Shown here: positions 26,703 through 35,346 of the stretch, one piece after another | How the letters are laid out: each line of letters begins with the position of its first letter | Position numbering within the stretch: position 1 is the first letter of the stretch | Assembly: GCF_004761875.1 (NCBI RefSeq) | Contig: NZ_SJEY01000003.1 | Location: forward strand, 334,231 to 398,230 | Direction of reading: 5' to 3' | Length of the DNA stretch: 64,000 bases | Source of the DNA: Roseovarius aestuariivivens | GTDB taxonomy: Bacteria > Pseudomonadota > Alphaproteobacteria > Rhodobacterales > Rhodobacteraceae | Notes under the pieces: model-generated | Databases searched by the model: none | Seen by the model: only the letters and a program-made list of their open reading frames with translations | What the model was told of the DNA's origin: nothing | Made by a program: the position numbers and the translations under genes

Positions 26703-27191
26703 TCAATATGGGTCAGGAAGACCCATCTTGCCAAGTATCGCCACCTCTGTGCGTTCCATCAGCGTGGCATCCTTGTCACGCAGGTGGTCATACCCCAGCA
26801 AATGCAGAATGGCGTGTACCAGAAGATGCGTCACGTGGTCACCCAGCGGACGCGCGCCGGCCTCGGCCTCGCGAAGGCAGGTGTCATAAGCGATGGCGAT
26901 ATCGCCCAGCTCGGGGTCGCCGCCCGACGCAGGGAGCGCGGGCGTTTCGCCGTCCTGTGCCGCGCCGCGCGTCTCGCTCGGCCAGCTCAGGACATTGGTG
27001 GGCACGGGCTTGCCCCGGAAATCGGCGTTAAGCGCCGCGATGCGCGCGTCGTCACAGCCCAGCACGGCGATCTCCCACGCCGCGGGATCGAGGCCCAGAT
27101 GCGACAGCGTCACACGCGCGGCCCGGTCGGCCAGTCGATCAAGCTCCAGAGGCTGCCAGCGGGCGTCTTCAAGAATGGTGTCGGTCGTCAT
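26703..27191 (-). CDS. ybeY: Endoribonuclease YbeY (rRNA maturation factor)
   Basis: ATG at 27191 (MTTDTILEDARWQPLEL). The 162-residue protein has the UPF0054 zinc motif with three His in HLLVHAILHLLGYDH and the preceding LGDIAIAYDT segment. YbeY matures the 3' end of 16S rRNA and helps ribosome quality control. In most relatives phoH is directly upstream; here the promoter-side neighbour is a gene for a secreted protein. Confidence 0.95.
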   Translation of the reverse strand: MTTDTILEDARWQPLELDRLADRAARVTLSHLGLDPAAWEIAVLGCDDARIAALNADFRGKPVPTNVLSWPSETRGAAQDGETPALPASGGDPELGDIAIAYDTCLREAEAGARPLGDHVTHLLVHAILHLLGYDHLRDKDATLMERTEVAILGKMGLPDPY

Positions 27192-27482
27192 GGCAGGGGC
27201 CGGCTTGCAAAGAAGATTAGAATCATCCGCCGCAAATGCGCAGATTTTCCACGCGATACCAGAGTCAGACGCGAACGCGCCGCAAATTCTCGACCGGAGG
27301 ATGCGGCGCGGCACGCGTCCTGGGTCCGGAATCAACACATTGGCTCACAATTCAAAGCTTTGTCGACGCTATGCAAACAGTCATCACAACCGGTATTAAA
27401 AATTCGAAAAATCGTCATCGAAGCCTTTGCTCTGTACAGGTCTTTTCGCTATGCTCAAAGAGAGAGTCAAATGGGGGAACTC
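27192..27482. other. Intergenic region between ybeY and the VPLPA-CTERM gene
   Basis: About 290 bases, AT-richer towards its right half (for example the stretch near 27390-27420). It should contain divergent promoters for ybeY and the secreted-protein gene. No repeat or RNA gene was recognised. Confidence 0.4.
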
Positions 27483-28253
27483 ATGAAGAAGTTTTTTGCC
27501 AGTTGCGCCTTCGCGTTGCTGATTCCGATTTCCGCACAGGCCGCGTCGGTGGACCTTTCCACATGGAAAGAGAACGGGTACCCGAACAACAACGCGGGCA
27601 CTTGGACCGTTCAGGGCGTGAACAACGATTCCGTGCTTCAGAGCAAGAACGGCACGCCCACCATCTTCTTCGACAACGGGAATAACGCGCAGGGCAAGCA
27701 GCTTGCCGGCCAGATCACCGTTGAGACGACCATTGACGATGATTTTGTCGGATTTGTCCTCGGCTATCAGGATGGCGAGATCACAAGCGCCGTCGCGGAT
27801 TTCTGGCTGATCGACTGGAAGCAGGGCGATCAGGCAGGACGCACGAAGGGCCTGGCGCTTAGTCACGTGACCGGCGACCTGACCAGCACGCAGACGAGCA
27901 CCAGCGGCGAGTGGTGGCAGCACGGCGCGCCAATCGTTGAAAAACAGCGCGCAACGAAGCTGGGCAATGTCGGCTGGGCTGACAACACCACCTACAATTT
28001 CAGCCTCGAATTCACGGCGTCGCTCATCAAGGTGATCGTGGACGGCAATGTCGAACTTGAACTGACCTCGGCGCAGCATGGCTCGGCCTTCACCGACGGG
28101 TCCTTCGGCTTCTACAATTTCTCGCAAGAGCGCGTGAGATATGCCGGCATCACCGAGGATATCGCGCCAAGCATTCCGCTGCCTGCGTCGCTGCCGCTTC
28201 TGCTGGCAGGTTTCGGGGCACTCGGCCTGATGCGGCGGCGTCAGAAAGCCTGA
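27483..28253 (+). CDS. Secreted thrombospondin-C-like protein with VPLPA-CTERM tail
   Basis: ATG at 27483 follows GGGGGAA; ATG at 27471 is in frame. The 256-residue protein has a signal peptide (MKKFFASCAFALLIPISAQA), a beta-sandwich region at about 28-222 resembling the C-terminal domain of thrombospondin (DDDFVGFVLGYQDG, FWLIDWKQGDQ, NVGWADNTTYNF, GSFGFYNFSQERVRYAGI), and a sorting tail IPLPASLPLLLAGFGALGLM followed by RRRQKA. Such tails are cut by exosortases, with the protein then moved to the cell surface. Lectin-like or calcium-dependent binding is inference. It is inserted between phoH and ybeY. Confidence 0.85.
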   Translation: MKKFFASCAFALLIPISAQAASVDLSTWKENGYPNNNAGTWTVQGVNNDSVLQSKNGTPTIFFDNGNNAQGKQLAGQITVETTIDDDFVGFVLGYQDGEITSAVADFWLIDWKQGDQAGRTKGLALSHVTGDLTSTQTSTSGEWWQHGAPIVEKQRATKLGNVGWADNTTYNFSLEFTASLIKVIVDGNVELELTSAQHGSAFTDGSFGFYNFSQERVRYAGITEDIAPSIPLPASLPLLLAGFGALGLMRRRQKA

Positions 28254-28279
28254 ACACCCTACCCCCATTAAATCGTCGA

Positions 28280-28310
28280 AAGGGCACCCCGTCGGGTGCC
28301 CTTCTTCTTT
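28280..28310. terminator. Bidirectional rho-independent terminator
   Basis: AAGGGCACCC at 28280-28289, loop CGTC, GGGTGCCCTT at 28294-28303, then CTTCTTTT. It lies between the convergent VPLPA-CTERM and phoH genes and could stop both transcripts. Confidence 0.85.
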
Positions 28311-28338
28311 TGCGTCGTCTTCTGTGTCTCGGCGGTCG

Positions 28339-29343
28339 TCACTGATCCGCGTCGTAGGCCTCGATGATCTTGGCCACAAGCGGGTGGCGCACCACGTCCT
28401 TGGCGGTGAAATAGTTGAAGGCGATATTTGGGATTCCCGTCAAAAGCCGCTCGGCGTCGTGCAGCCCGCTGGTGACACCGCGCGGCAGGTCGACCTGGCT
28501 GCGGTCGCCGGTAATCACCATGCGGCTGCCCTCGCCCAGCCGGGTCAGGAACATCTTCATCTGCATCGAGGTGGCGTTCTGCGCCTCGTCCAGCACCACG
28601 AAGGCATTGGCCAGCGTCCGCCCCCGCATGAAGGCCAGCGGTGCGATCTCGATTCGCTTTTCCTCGATCAGCTTGGCCACCTGCTTGCCCGGCAGAAAAT
28701 CGTTCAGCGCGTCGTAAAGCGGCTGCATGTAGGGATCGACCTTGTCCTTCATGTCGCCCGGCAGATAGCCAAGCTTCTCGCCCGCCTCGACCGCCGGGCG
28801 GCTGAGGATGATGCGGTCCACGTGGCCTTCGATGAACATCGACACCCCGACGGCGACGGCGAGATACGTCTTGCCGGTGCCCGCCGGGCCGATCCCAAAC
28901 GCCAGTTCGTTGTGGAAGAGCGACTGCACATAGGCCTTCTGAGCGTCGGTGCGCGGCTCGACGGGTTTCTTGCGTGTCTTGATCTCGACCCGTCCGCCCT
29001 TGAACATTTCCAGCTGGTCACCGGTGTCCTCGACCTGCGCCTCGCCGCTGCCCATGCGCAGCTCGCGGTCCACGTCGCCCCGCTCGACGCTGCGGCCTTC
29101 CTCCAGCCGGCGGTAGAGCGCCTCGAGCACGCCCTTGGCCGCAGCGGCCGCATCGGCCTCGCCAATGATGGCAAGCTGATTGCCGCGGCGCAGGATCTGT
29201 ACGCCCAGCGTCTTTTCGATTTCGGCGAGGTTGCGGTCATATTCGCCGCACAGATCGATCAACAGGAAATTGTCGGGAAACTCGACCGCGATTTCCTGCA
29301 TGTCCTGCGGGTCGCCCGAGGGCGTCAGCACGTTGGTGACCAA
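28339..29343 (-). CDS. PhoH family ATPase/RNA helicase-like protein
   Basis: A 334-residue protein. An N-terminal KH-like region is followed by the P-loop GPAGTGKTYLAVAVGVSMF, Walker B VVLDEAQNAT and TGDRSQVDLPRG. PhoH ATPases are tied to RNA metabolism and, with YbeY, to ribosome maturation. The gene would normally lead a phoH-ybeY-corC-lnt operon; here it is cut off from ybeY by about 1.1 kb and a terminator. Confidence 0.93.
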   Translation of the reverse strand: MVTNVLTPSGDPQDMQEIAVEFPDNFLLIDLCGEYDRNLAEIEKTLGVQILRRGNQLAIIGEADAAAAAKGVLEALYRRLEEGRSVERGDVDRELRMGSGEAQVEDTGDQLEMFKGGRVEIKTRKKPVEPRTDAQKAYVQSLFHNELAFGIGPAGTGKTYLAVAVGVSMFIEGHVDRIILSRPAVEAGEKLGYLPGDMKDKVDPYMQPLYDALNDFLPGKQVAKLIEEKRIEIAPLAFMRGRTLANAFVVLDEAQNATSMQMKMFLTRLGEGSRMVITGDRSQVDLPRGVTSGLHDAERLLTGIPNIAFNYFTAKDVVRHPLVAKIIEAYDADQ

Positions 29344-29433
29344 TCAGCTCTCCTGTCTGGATAGGTTTTTCGGATCGTGCCAAGCGGCACGCGGAAGGGC
29401 AAGAGGCCGCGCCGGAATGTCATCGTGCTGACA

Positions 29434-29466
29434 CGAAAAATGCCGCGCGCCCGGGGCGCGCGGCAT
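29434..29466 (-). terminator. Rho-independent terminator of the lipoprotein/OmpA genes
   Basis: A perfect 12-base stem: ATGCCGCGCGCC at 29440-29451, a 3-base loop and GGCGCGCGGCAT at 29455-29466. On the minus strand it is followed by TTTTTCGTGT. It ends transcription of the gene whose stop is at 29490. Confidence 0.9.
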
Positions 29467-29489
29467 CGGTATGATGCACGATGCGGCAA

Positions 29490-29795
29490 TCAGATCGAGT
29501 CCGGGAACGTCGAACCTTCCTTGAATGGGCCGGTCGCCACGGTCGGCGGCGCCGTTCCGGAGCAGACCGGCTTGCCGTACTTGTCAAGCCGCTGCGAAAG
29601 ATAGCCCTCGACGCCGTCGTCGATGATCCAGTGGTCACACCCGTTGGGGTCAACCCAGATCCCGGCCTGCAGCGTGCTCAGATGCTTGCTGTCAAAGCCG
29701 CGGTCGACCGTCTTGTCGGTCTTGTCGCCCAGCTCGTCGCAGGCGCCCAGAAGACCCACGAGGGGCAGGACCGCTGCCAGTTTGATGAGTTTCAT
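29490..29795 (-). CDS. Small lipoprotein with WVDPxGCxHW module
   Basis: ATG at 29795 behind GAGGGGA. The 101-residue protein has a lipoprotein signal with lipobox LLGAC (Cys19). Residues 46-78 (IWVDPNGCDHWIIDDGVEGY, ending GKPVC) form a module repeated in the OmpA-like neighbour: 20 of 33 residues are identical without gaps. The two Cys of the module could form a disulfide. It lies 11 bases after the OmpA-like gene and is probably cotranscribed. Function unknown. Confidence 0.8.
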   Translation of the reverse strand: MKLIKLAAVLPLVGLLGACDELGDKTDKTVDRGFDSKHLSTLQAGIWVDPNGCDHWIIDDGVEGYLSQRLDKYGKPVCSGTAPPTVATGPFKEGSTFPDSI

Positions 29796-29806
29796 GGAAT
29801 GTCCCC

Positions 29807-30391
29807 TCAGCGAATGCAGATGATTTCGACGCGGCGGTTCTGCGCCATGCCCGCGGCCGTGTTGTTGGGCGCCTTTGGCATCCGCTCGCCATAGCCGCGC
29901 ACATCCGCGATCCGCGCGCCGACACCGGCCGCGACGCGGGCCACCGAATTGGCGCGGCGCAGGGACAGGTTCATGTTGTACTCGTCCGAGGCACGGCTGT
30001 CGGTGTGACCGGTGATGATGTAGGACGTGGCGTTCGCCTGACGGAAGAACTCTGCAAGGCTTTGCTTGCCGGCGGTCGAGATGCGCGCGCTGTCGGTGGC
30101 GAACATCTGGTCCGTGTTCATCACGCCGCACAGGTTGCCCCGGCGGCAGACCGGAATGCCCTGGCGGGTCACATGCGGGGTCATGTAGCCTTCGACCCCG
30201 TCATCCATCACCCAGTGTTCGCACCCGTCCGGATCGACCCAGATTGTCGGAATATACCGCTCTCCCACGACCGTGCGCTGGCCGCTTTGCGCAAGCCCCG
30301 CATCCGCCGTCAGCACAACACTCAGAGCGGCGGCAGCCAGACCGCTCAGAACGTTGCGCACTGTTTTCGAAATACCTTCGGTCACAGCCAC
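29807..30391 (-). CDS. OmpA-family protein with N-terminal WVDPxGCxHW module
   Basis: A 194-residue protein. After a hydrophobic signal-like N-terminus (VLSGLAAAALSVVLTADAG) comes the module IWVDPDGCEHWVMDDGVEGY to PVC at residues 50-82, then an OmpA C-terminal peptidoglycan-binding domain (FATDSARISTAGK, TGHTDSRASDEYNMNLSLRR, NRRVEI). OmpA domains bind diaminopimelate in the wall from the periplasm. No beta-barrel is present. Sharing the module with the lipoprotein encoded next door suggests joint action at the envelope. Confidence 0.85.
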   Translation of the reverse strand: MAVTEGISKTVRNVLSGLAAAALSVVLTADAGLAQSGQRTVVGERYIPTIWVDPDGCEHWVMDDGVEGYMTPHVTRQGIPVCRRGNLCGVMNTDQMFATDSARISTAGKQSLAEFFRQANATSYIITGHTDSRASDEYNMNLSLRRANSVARVAAGVGARIADVRGYGERMPKAPNNTAAGMAQNRRVEIICIR

Positions 30392-30606
30392 TGTCCTCTT
30401 TATGATTTCCCCCAGTTACCCATGCCGCAAAAAGAAATTGCACAGGCAAAAGCCGAATTATCCTTTGAGTTTAGCAAGTTTAGACCACTTGTGAAGCCAT
30501 AATCACCACATATTGTGGACGATTGCGAAACAATCGCTAATTGGACGCCCGCCTTGAACGCGCGGCCAAAATGCGTTGCAAATCCTTGGCTTAATAAAAC
30601 GGGGGC

Positions 30607-31944
30607 TCAGGCCGTGGCCGTCACCAGACGCCCGGCCAGAGAGTTGGCGCCGCTCTCCACGATTTCCACCCGCGCCAGTTGACCGGGCTGCAAATTGGAA
30701 TCGCTGACATGCACCGCATGCAGGTAATCGGACTTGCCCACCATCTGTCCCGGCAGGCGCCCTGGCTTCTCGAAAAGCACGCCGACCTCGCGGCCCACCA
30801 TCGCGTCCTGCACCGCACGCTGCTGGCGCGTGATGAGCGCCTGCAAGCGGTGAAGCCGGTCGGTCTTGACCGCCTCGTCGACCTGATCGCGCTCCGCCGC
30901 CGGGGTGCCGGGGCGGGTGGAGTATTTGAAGGAATAGGCATAGCCGTAATTCACCGCCTCGATCAGGTCGAGCGTGTCCTGGAAATCCTGTTCGGTTTCC
31001 TCGGGAAACCCCACGATGAAATCGCCCGACATCAGGATATCGGGGCGCGCCGCGCGGATCTTCTCGATCAGCCGCAAATAGCTTTCGGCGGTGTGGCTGC
31101 GGTTCATCCGCTTGAGGATTCTATCGCTGCCCGACTGCACTGGCAGATGCAGATAGGGCATCAGCTTGGCGCAGGTCCCGTGCGCCTCGATCAAATCATC
31201 GTCCATGTCATTGGGATGGCTGGTGGTAAAGCGGATCCGCTCCAGCCCGTCCACCTTGTCCAGTTCCCAAATAAGCTGCGCGAGACTCCAGTCGCGGCCA
31301 TCGGGGCCCTGCCCGTGATAGGCGTTCACATTCTGCCCCAGAAGGGTGATCTCGCGCACGCCCCGCTCGACCAGATCGCGCGCCTCTTCCAGCACACGCG
31401 CCACGGGGCGGCTGACCTCGGCCCCACGGGTATAGGGCACCACGCAGAAGGCGCAGAACTTATCGCAGCCCTCCTGCACGGTCAGGAACGCCGTCGGGCC
31501 GCGCTTGGCCTTGCCGCCGCGCTTGCGCAGCGTGTCGAACTTGTCATCGAGCGGAAATTCGGTGTCGAGCGCCTTGGCCCCGTCCCGCGCCTTCGCCTCC
31601 AGCTCGGGCAGGCGGTGATAGCTTTGCGGGCCCACCACCAGATCGACCAGCGGCTGGCGGCGCATGATCTCTTCGCCCTCGGCCTGGGCCACACAGCCCG
31701 CCACCCCGATCTTGAGATCGGGCCGCGCCTCTTTCAGCCCCTTGAAGCGGCCCAGTTCGGAATAAACCTTTTCTGCAGCCTTTTCGCGTATGTGACAGGT
31801 GTTGAGCAGGATCATGTCCGCGTCCTCGGGGCTGTCCGTCTCGACATAACCCGCGCCGCCCATGGCTTCGGCCATGCGCTCGCTGTCATAGACGTTCATC
31901 TGGCACCCGTAGGTCTTGATGTATAGCTTCTTCGCCTCGGACAT
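30607..31944 (-). CDS. miaB: tRNA-2-methylthio-N6-isopentenyladenosine synthase
   Basis: ATG at 31944 ([20 protein letters not shown]). The 445-residue radical-SAM enzyme shows the three auxiliary-cluster cysteines (TYGCQMN, NTCHIRE, AGCVAQ), the radical-SAM motif [17 protein letters not shown] and a C-terminal TRAM domain. It adds a methylthio group to i6A37 of tRNAs. Stands alone on the minus strand; the next gene diverges. Confidence 0.96.
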   Translation of the reverse strand: MSEAKKLYIKTYGCQMNVYDSERMAEAMGGAGYVETDSPEDADMILLNTCHIREKAAEKVYSELGRFKGLKEARPDLKIGVAGCVAQAEGEEIMRRQPLVDLVVGPQSYHRLPELEAKARDGAKALDTEFPLDDKFDTLRKRGGKAKRGPTAFLTVQEGCDKFCAFCVVPYTRGAEVSRPVARVLEEARDLVERGVREITLLGQNVNAYHGQGPDGRDWSLAQLIWELDKVDGLERIRFTTSHPNDMDDDLIEAHGTCAKLMPYLHLPVQSGSDRILKRMNRSHTAESYLRLIEKIRAARPDILMSGDFIVGFPEETEQDFQDTLDLIEAVNYGYAYSFKYSTRPGTPAAERDQVDEAVKTDRLHRLQALITRQQRAVQDAMVGREVGVLFEKPGRLPGQMVGKSDYLHAVHVSDSNLQPGQLARVEIVESGANSLAGRLVTATA

Positions 31945-32056
31945 CTTCGGCCCTGCCTTTCCCGCGGTTTCAGGCCGCTTGCCTACATCAAAGCGGGCGT
32001 GACTTGCAATGCGTTCCGAATTGCCGGACATTGCCCGCGACCGCCGCAGGATCCGC

Positions 32057-32926
32057 ATGCACTACCCCAATCTCGACACCCTTCTTCGCACCCAAAGCGC
32101 CGCCCTTTCCAAGGGGCCGCTTGCGATGATCTTCTGCGAGGACGAGACCGAGCTTGACAGCACCCTGCGCCACCACGCCGATCTCGGCTTCAAGACGGTG
32201 CTGGCCTTCCTCCCGAAAAGCTTTGCCCTGGCTCCGGATGTCGCGGCGATGGTGCTGCGCGTCGATCATGATCTGAGCGCGGGCGACACGCTGACCGGCA
32301 CGGTGAACCGGCTCATCGCCGCCGCGCCTGGTGTCTGGATGTATTACTGCTTCAACGCGGAATACCTGTTCTTTCCGTTTTGCGAAACGCGCACCATCGG
32401 CGAGATGCTGGCCTTTCACACCGAGGAACGGCGCGACGCAATGCTGACCTATGTGGTTGATGTCTACGCCGGCGATCTCAACGCCTATCCCGATGCTGTC
32501 AGCCTCGAGGACGCGCATATGGACAAGTCCGGCTATTACGCGCTTGCGCGTCCGGACCCGGAAAACCACAATCATCCCAAGGAACGGCAACTCGATTTCT
32601 TCGGCGGCCTGCGCTGGCGCTATGAAGAACATATTCCCAAGGAACGCCGCCGCATCGACCGCATCTCGATTTTCCGCGCCCGCGACAAGGTGCAGTTGCG
32701 GCCCGATCACACCTTCACAGACGAAGAGATGAACACATATGCCTGCCCGTGGCATCATAACCTGACCGCATCGATCATCTCTTTCCGCGCGGCCAAGGCG
32801 CTCAAGCGCAATCCCGGCTCCACCTTCGATATCCACAGCTTCCGCTGGCACAATTCCACGCCGTTCGAATGGCATTCGCGCCAGCTTCTCGATCTGGGCC
32901 TGATGGAACCCGGGCAGTGGTTCTGA
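32057..32926 (+). CDS. Putative glycosyltransferase-like protein of unknown activity
   Basis: ATG at 32057 ([19 protein letters not shown]) is the likely start; the frame opens at 32009. The 289-residue protein is soluble, with an N-terminal alpha/beta part ([36 protein letters not shown]) and a His/Trp-rich C-terminal part ([37 protein letters not shown]). The N-terminal fold resembles GT2-like nucleotide-sugar binding domains seen in rhodobacterial proteins, but I see no DxD motif of confidence. Function not assigned. Confidence 0.6.
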   Translation: MHYPNLDTLLRTQSAALSKGPLAMIFCEDETELDSTLRHHADLGFKTVLAFLPKSFALAPDVAAMVLRVDHDLSAGDTLTGTVNRLIAAAPGVWMYYCFNAEYLFFPFCETRTIGEMLAFHTEERRDAMLTYVVDVYAGDLNAYPDAVSLEDAHMDKSGYYALARPDPENHNHPKERQLDFFGGLRWRYEEHIPKERRRIDRISIFRARDKVQLRPDHTFTDEEMNTYACPWHHNLTASIISFRAAKALKRNPGSTFDIHSFRWHNSTPFEWHSRQLLDLGLMEPGQWF

Positions 32927-32936
32927 CCCCACCCCG

Positions 32937-33542
32937 TTAGCGCCGCCGCGCCCAGATCCGCAGGTCCACGATCACCTTGGCCGTCACCGCCAGCACCAGC
33001 GCCGACAAGGCCCATTTGCTCAGCACCTCCATCGTGCCATCAATCAGCAAGGCGTGCAGCGCGCTGCCCGCCACGATGAAAAGGGCCAGGGTGGTGTGCA
33101 GCCGCCGCCACAGTTTCGGGCCCAACCGGCGCCGCACCAACGCCAACACGGCCGTCGCGAAAATCAGCCACATCGCGAGCACGCCCCAAACCGAAAAAGG
33201 CGTGGGCGACCGGAAAAGCAGCGCGTCGATGACATCGGGCGGGCTGGTGATCCAGAGACCCAAGACATGCAGCACCACCGACGCCACCAGAAGCCCGCCG
33301 ATCCAGCGATGCACGCGCCGGCCCCGCACCGGGCCCAGCCCGGGCAGCAGCCCCGCCGCCAGAAGCGGCTGCAGCAGCATCAGCGCCAGTCCCAGAACGC
33401 CCGCGAAGCCCGCGGCGATATAGACCGGCTGCCGCCATTGCAGCAGCGGGCTGGTCGCCGCAAGGCCGAGCGGCCCCAGCACGGCAAGGGCAAGCGCCGC
33501 CCAGATAAGGACGGCGCGCGGTGTTCCGGAAGGTCCGCGCAA
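32937..33542 (-). CDS. Ferric-reductase-like transmembrane protein
   Basis: A 201-residue membrane protein with about five or six helices and conserved heme-ligand type His (RVHRWIGGLLVASVVLHVLG, LWRRLHTTLALFIVAGSALH), the pattern of the ferric reductase-like/cytochrome b561 transmembrane domain. It may carry electrons across the membrane. The intradiol-dioxygenase-like gene lies just upstream on the same strand, five bases away. Confidence 0.75.
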   Translation of the reverse strand: MRGPSGTPRAVLIWAALALAVLGPLGLAATSPLLQWRQPVYIAAGFAGVLGLALMLLQPLLAAGLLPGLGPVRGRRVHRWIGGLLVASVVLHVLGLWITSPPDVIDALLFRSPTPFSVWGVLAMWLIFATAVLALVRRRLGPKLWRRLHTTLALFIVAGSALHALLIDGTMEVLSKWALSALVLAVTAKVIVDLRIWARRR

Positions 33543-33547
33543 CCCGC

Positions 33548-34033
33548 TCAGGCGGGAACCAGCACGAAATCGGCGTGCAGAGTGGTGTCCTTGGGGCTGG
33601 GCATCACCGGGCGCAGGAACACGGTTTCGAAATCCCCGCTGTCATAGGCCAGATGCCCGTGCGCTTGGCCGAAGGCCGGCACGATCTGCGGCATCTCAAG
33701 GCGGAAACGCCCGTCGGCATCGGTCAGGGTTGCGCCGTGGCTGTGCGGATCGCGCTCGTGCCCCTCGGTCGTGTGGGCCCAGATCTGAATGCGCTGCCCG
33801 GCCAGGGGCGCACCATCGCCGGCCCGGCGCACGGTGCCGGTCATCCAGAACCCGCCGCCGCCGATGCGCTCGACGATGGGCGCACCGGGCAGGTAATTGT
33901 TGGCCCCGCCTCGCATCGTCGGCGTGGGGGCGACGCCGGCGGCCCGCGCCGGCACGCTCAACACCGGTCCCAGGGTAAGCGCGGCAGCGGCAGTGGCAAG
34001 CAGACGGCGGCGGGGAATCGGGCGCTGGGACAT
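33548..34033 (-). CDS. Tat-exported intradiol-dioxygenase-fold protein
   Basis: A 161-residue protein with a twin-arginine signal (PIPRRRLLATAAAALTLG) and a beta-sandwich resembling the intradiol ring-cleavage dioxygenase core (GTVRRAGDGAPLAGQRIQIW, TDADGRFRLEMPQIVPAFG, AHGHLAYDS). It is shorter than true dioxygenases and I cannot place the full Tyr/Tyr/His/His iron set, so catalysis is doubtful. Operon with the ferric-reductase-like gene suggests an exported redox pair. Confidence 0.7.
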   Translation of the reverse strand: MSQRPIPRRRLLATAAAALTLGPVLSVPARAAGVAPTPTMRGGANNYLPGAPIVERIGGGGFWMTGTVRRAGDGAPLAGQRIQIWAHTTEGHERDPHSHGATLTDADGRFRLEMPQIVPAFGQAHGHLAYDSGDFETVFLRPVMPSPKDTTLHADFVLVPA

Positions 34034-34100
34034 TCCGGAGACTCCTCGTGGTGCGGGGTGACATGACGTTACCGACTAAAACTAGGAGACAACCCGCACG

Positions 34101-34133
34101 CGAAAAACCGCGCTCACGGCGTCGTGAACGCGG
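34101..34133 (-). terminator. Rho-independent terminator
   Basis: CCGCGCTCACG at 34108-34118, loop of four, CGTGAACGCGG at 34123-34133 (10 of 11 paired plus a G-U). On the minus strand it is followed by TTTTTCG. It would end transcription of the gene with stop at 34166. Confidence 0.8.
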
Positions 34134-34165
34134 ATCGGCGAAACATGGCGCGCGGGATACGCGCG

Positions 34166-34474
34166 TTACTGGCGCATTTTCAGAAGGGCGTCGGTGATCG
34201 GGCCGTATTCGCTCTGACTGCCGCCCGAGAGCCCGGACATCGCCGTCAGGTAGGACTTCGCGCCCTCCGTTTTCTCAAGCCAGTCGCCGGCCATTGCCAC
34301 GGTGGTTTTCATCCGGTCGTGCGCTTGCGGGGCCAGCGCGCGTTCCTGCCAGATCGCCGTCAGAACGGCGCAGGTCAGTGCGAGTTTCACCCAGCGCGCA
34401 AGGCTCTTGGCGGTCTTCGACCGGGCCAGAGTGGCGTCGGCGCGGGTGTCAATGGGGGTGCGTGTATAGTCCAT
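34166..34474 (-). CDS. Small single-helix membrane protein
   Basis: A 102-residue protein from ATG at 34474. It has a polar N-terminus, one hydrophobic helix at about 27-44 (WVKLALTCAVLTAIWQ) and a polar C-terminal domain (TTVAMAGDWLEKTEGAKSYL, YGPITDALLKMRQ). No family recognised. A terminator follows it and fabI starts transcription elsewhere upstream, so it may be monocistronic. Confidence 0.6.
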   Translation of the reverse strand: MDYTRTPIDTRADATLARSKTAKSLARWVKLALTCAVLTAIWQERALAPQAHDRMKTTVAMAGDWLEKTEGAKSYLTAMSGLSGGSQSEYGPITDALLKMRQ

Positions 34475-34549
34475 GCCCGGACCATCGCCCCGGTTGATGG
34501 CGATTCTGGGGCAAAAGCCTGACCAAAAGCCGCGCAAGCCCCTAGAAGT

Positions 34550-35341
34550 CTAAAGATTTTCCGGCTGTGGCATCCCGAGCACGTGATAGCCCCCGTCGAC
34601 ATGGATGACCTCGCCGGTGGTACAGGCCCCGCCCGGCGAGGCAAGGTAGACCGCCGTGCCGCCGATCGCCTCCAGCGTGGCGTTGGCGCGCATGGGGGCG
34701 TTCTCCTCGGTGTGCCGGAACGTGCGCCGCGCGCCGCCAATGGCCGCACCCGCCAGCGTCTTCATCGGGCCGGGGCTGATCGCGTTGACGCGGATCTTGT
34801 CCGGGCCAAGGTCATTGGCCAGATAGCGCGTCGTCGCTTCCAGCGCGGCCTTGGCCACGCCCATGATGTTGTAGTTCGGCACGACCCGGTTCGATCCCTG
34901 GTACGTGAGGGTCAGCATCGTGCCGCCCTTTTCCTTCATAAGCGGATAGGCGCGCCGCGCGACCTCGATGAAGGAATAGACCGAGATATCCATCGAATGC
35001 TTGAAATTAGTGCGGCTGGTGTTGAGAAACCGCCCCGATAGTTCCGACTTGTCGGAATAGGCCACGGCGTGCACCACGAAGTCGATCGTCGGCCAGCGTG
35101 CGCCCAGTTCCTTGAAGGCCGCGTCGAGCGAGCCATCGTCGGTCACATCCACATCCAGCAGGATGTCGGACCCCAGCGACCGCGCCAGCGGCTCGACCCG
35201 CTTGGCGAAATTGTCGCCCTGATAGGAAAACGCAAGCTCGGCACCGGCCTCGTGCATCGCCTTGGCGATGCCCCACGCGATCGAGCGTTCGTTGGCCACG
35301 CCCATGATCAGGCCGCGCATGCCCTCCATCGAATTACCCAT
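34550..35341 (-). CDS. fabI: Enoyl-[acyl-carrier-protein] reductase (NADH)
   Basis: A 263-residue short-chain dehydrogenase-like enzyme with MGVANERSIAWGIA for NADH binding, SYQGDNF, and the Tyr-Lys active site in NYNIMGVAKAALEATTRYLA. FabI performs the last step of each fatty-acid elongation cycle. Five bases after fabB on the same strand, so they form an operon. Tail PMKTLAGAAIGGA is typical. Confidence 0.95.
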   Translation of the reverse strand: MGNSMEGMRGLIMGVANERSIAWGIAKAMHEAGAELAFSYQGDNFAKRVEPLARSLGSDILLDVDVTDDGSLDAAFKELGARWPTIDFVVHAVAYSDKSELSGRFLNTSRTNFKHSMDISVYSFIEVARRAYPLMKEKGGTMLTLTYQGSNRVVPNYNIMGVAKAALEATTRYLANDLGPDKIRVNAISPGPMKTLAGAAIGGARRTFRHTEENAPMRANATLEAIGGTAVYLASPGGACTTGEVIHVDGGYHVLGMPQPENL

Positions 35342-35346
35342 GCGTC

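Noticed and set aside
28324..29364. 346-residue open frame antisense to phoH
   Set aside because: Codon mirror of the phoH gene; its protein has no recognisable motif, while PhoH motifs are complete.
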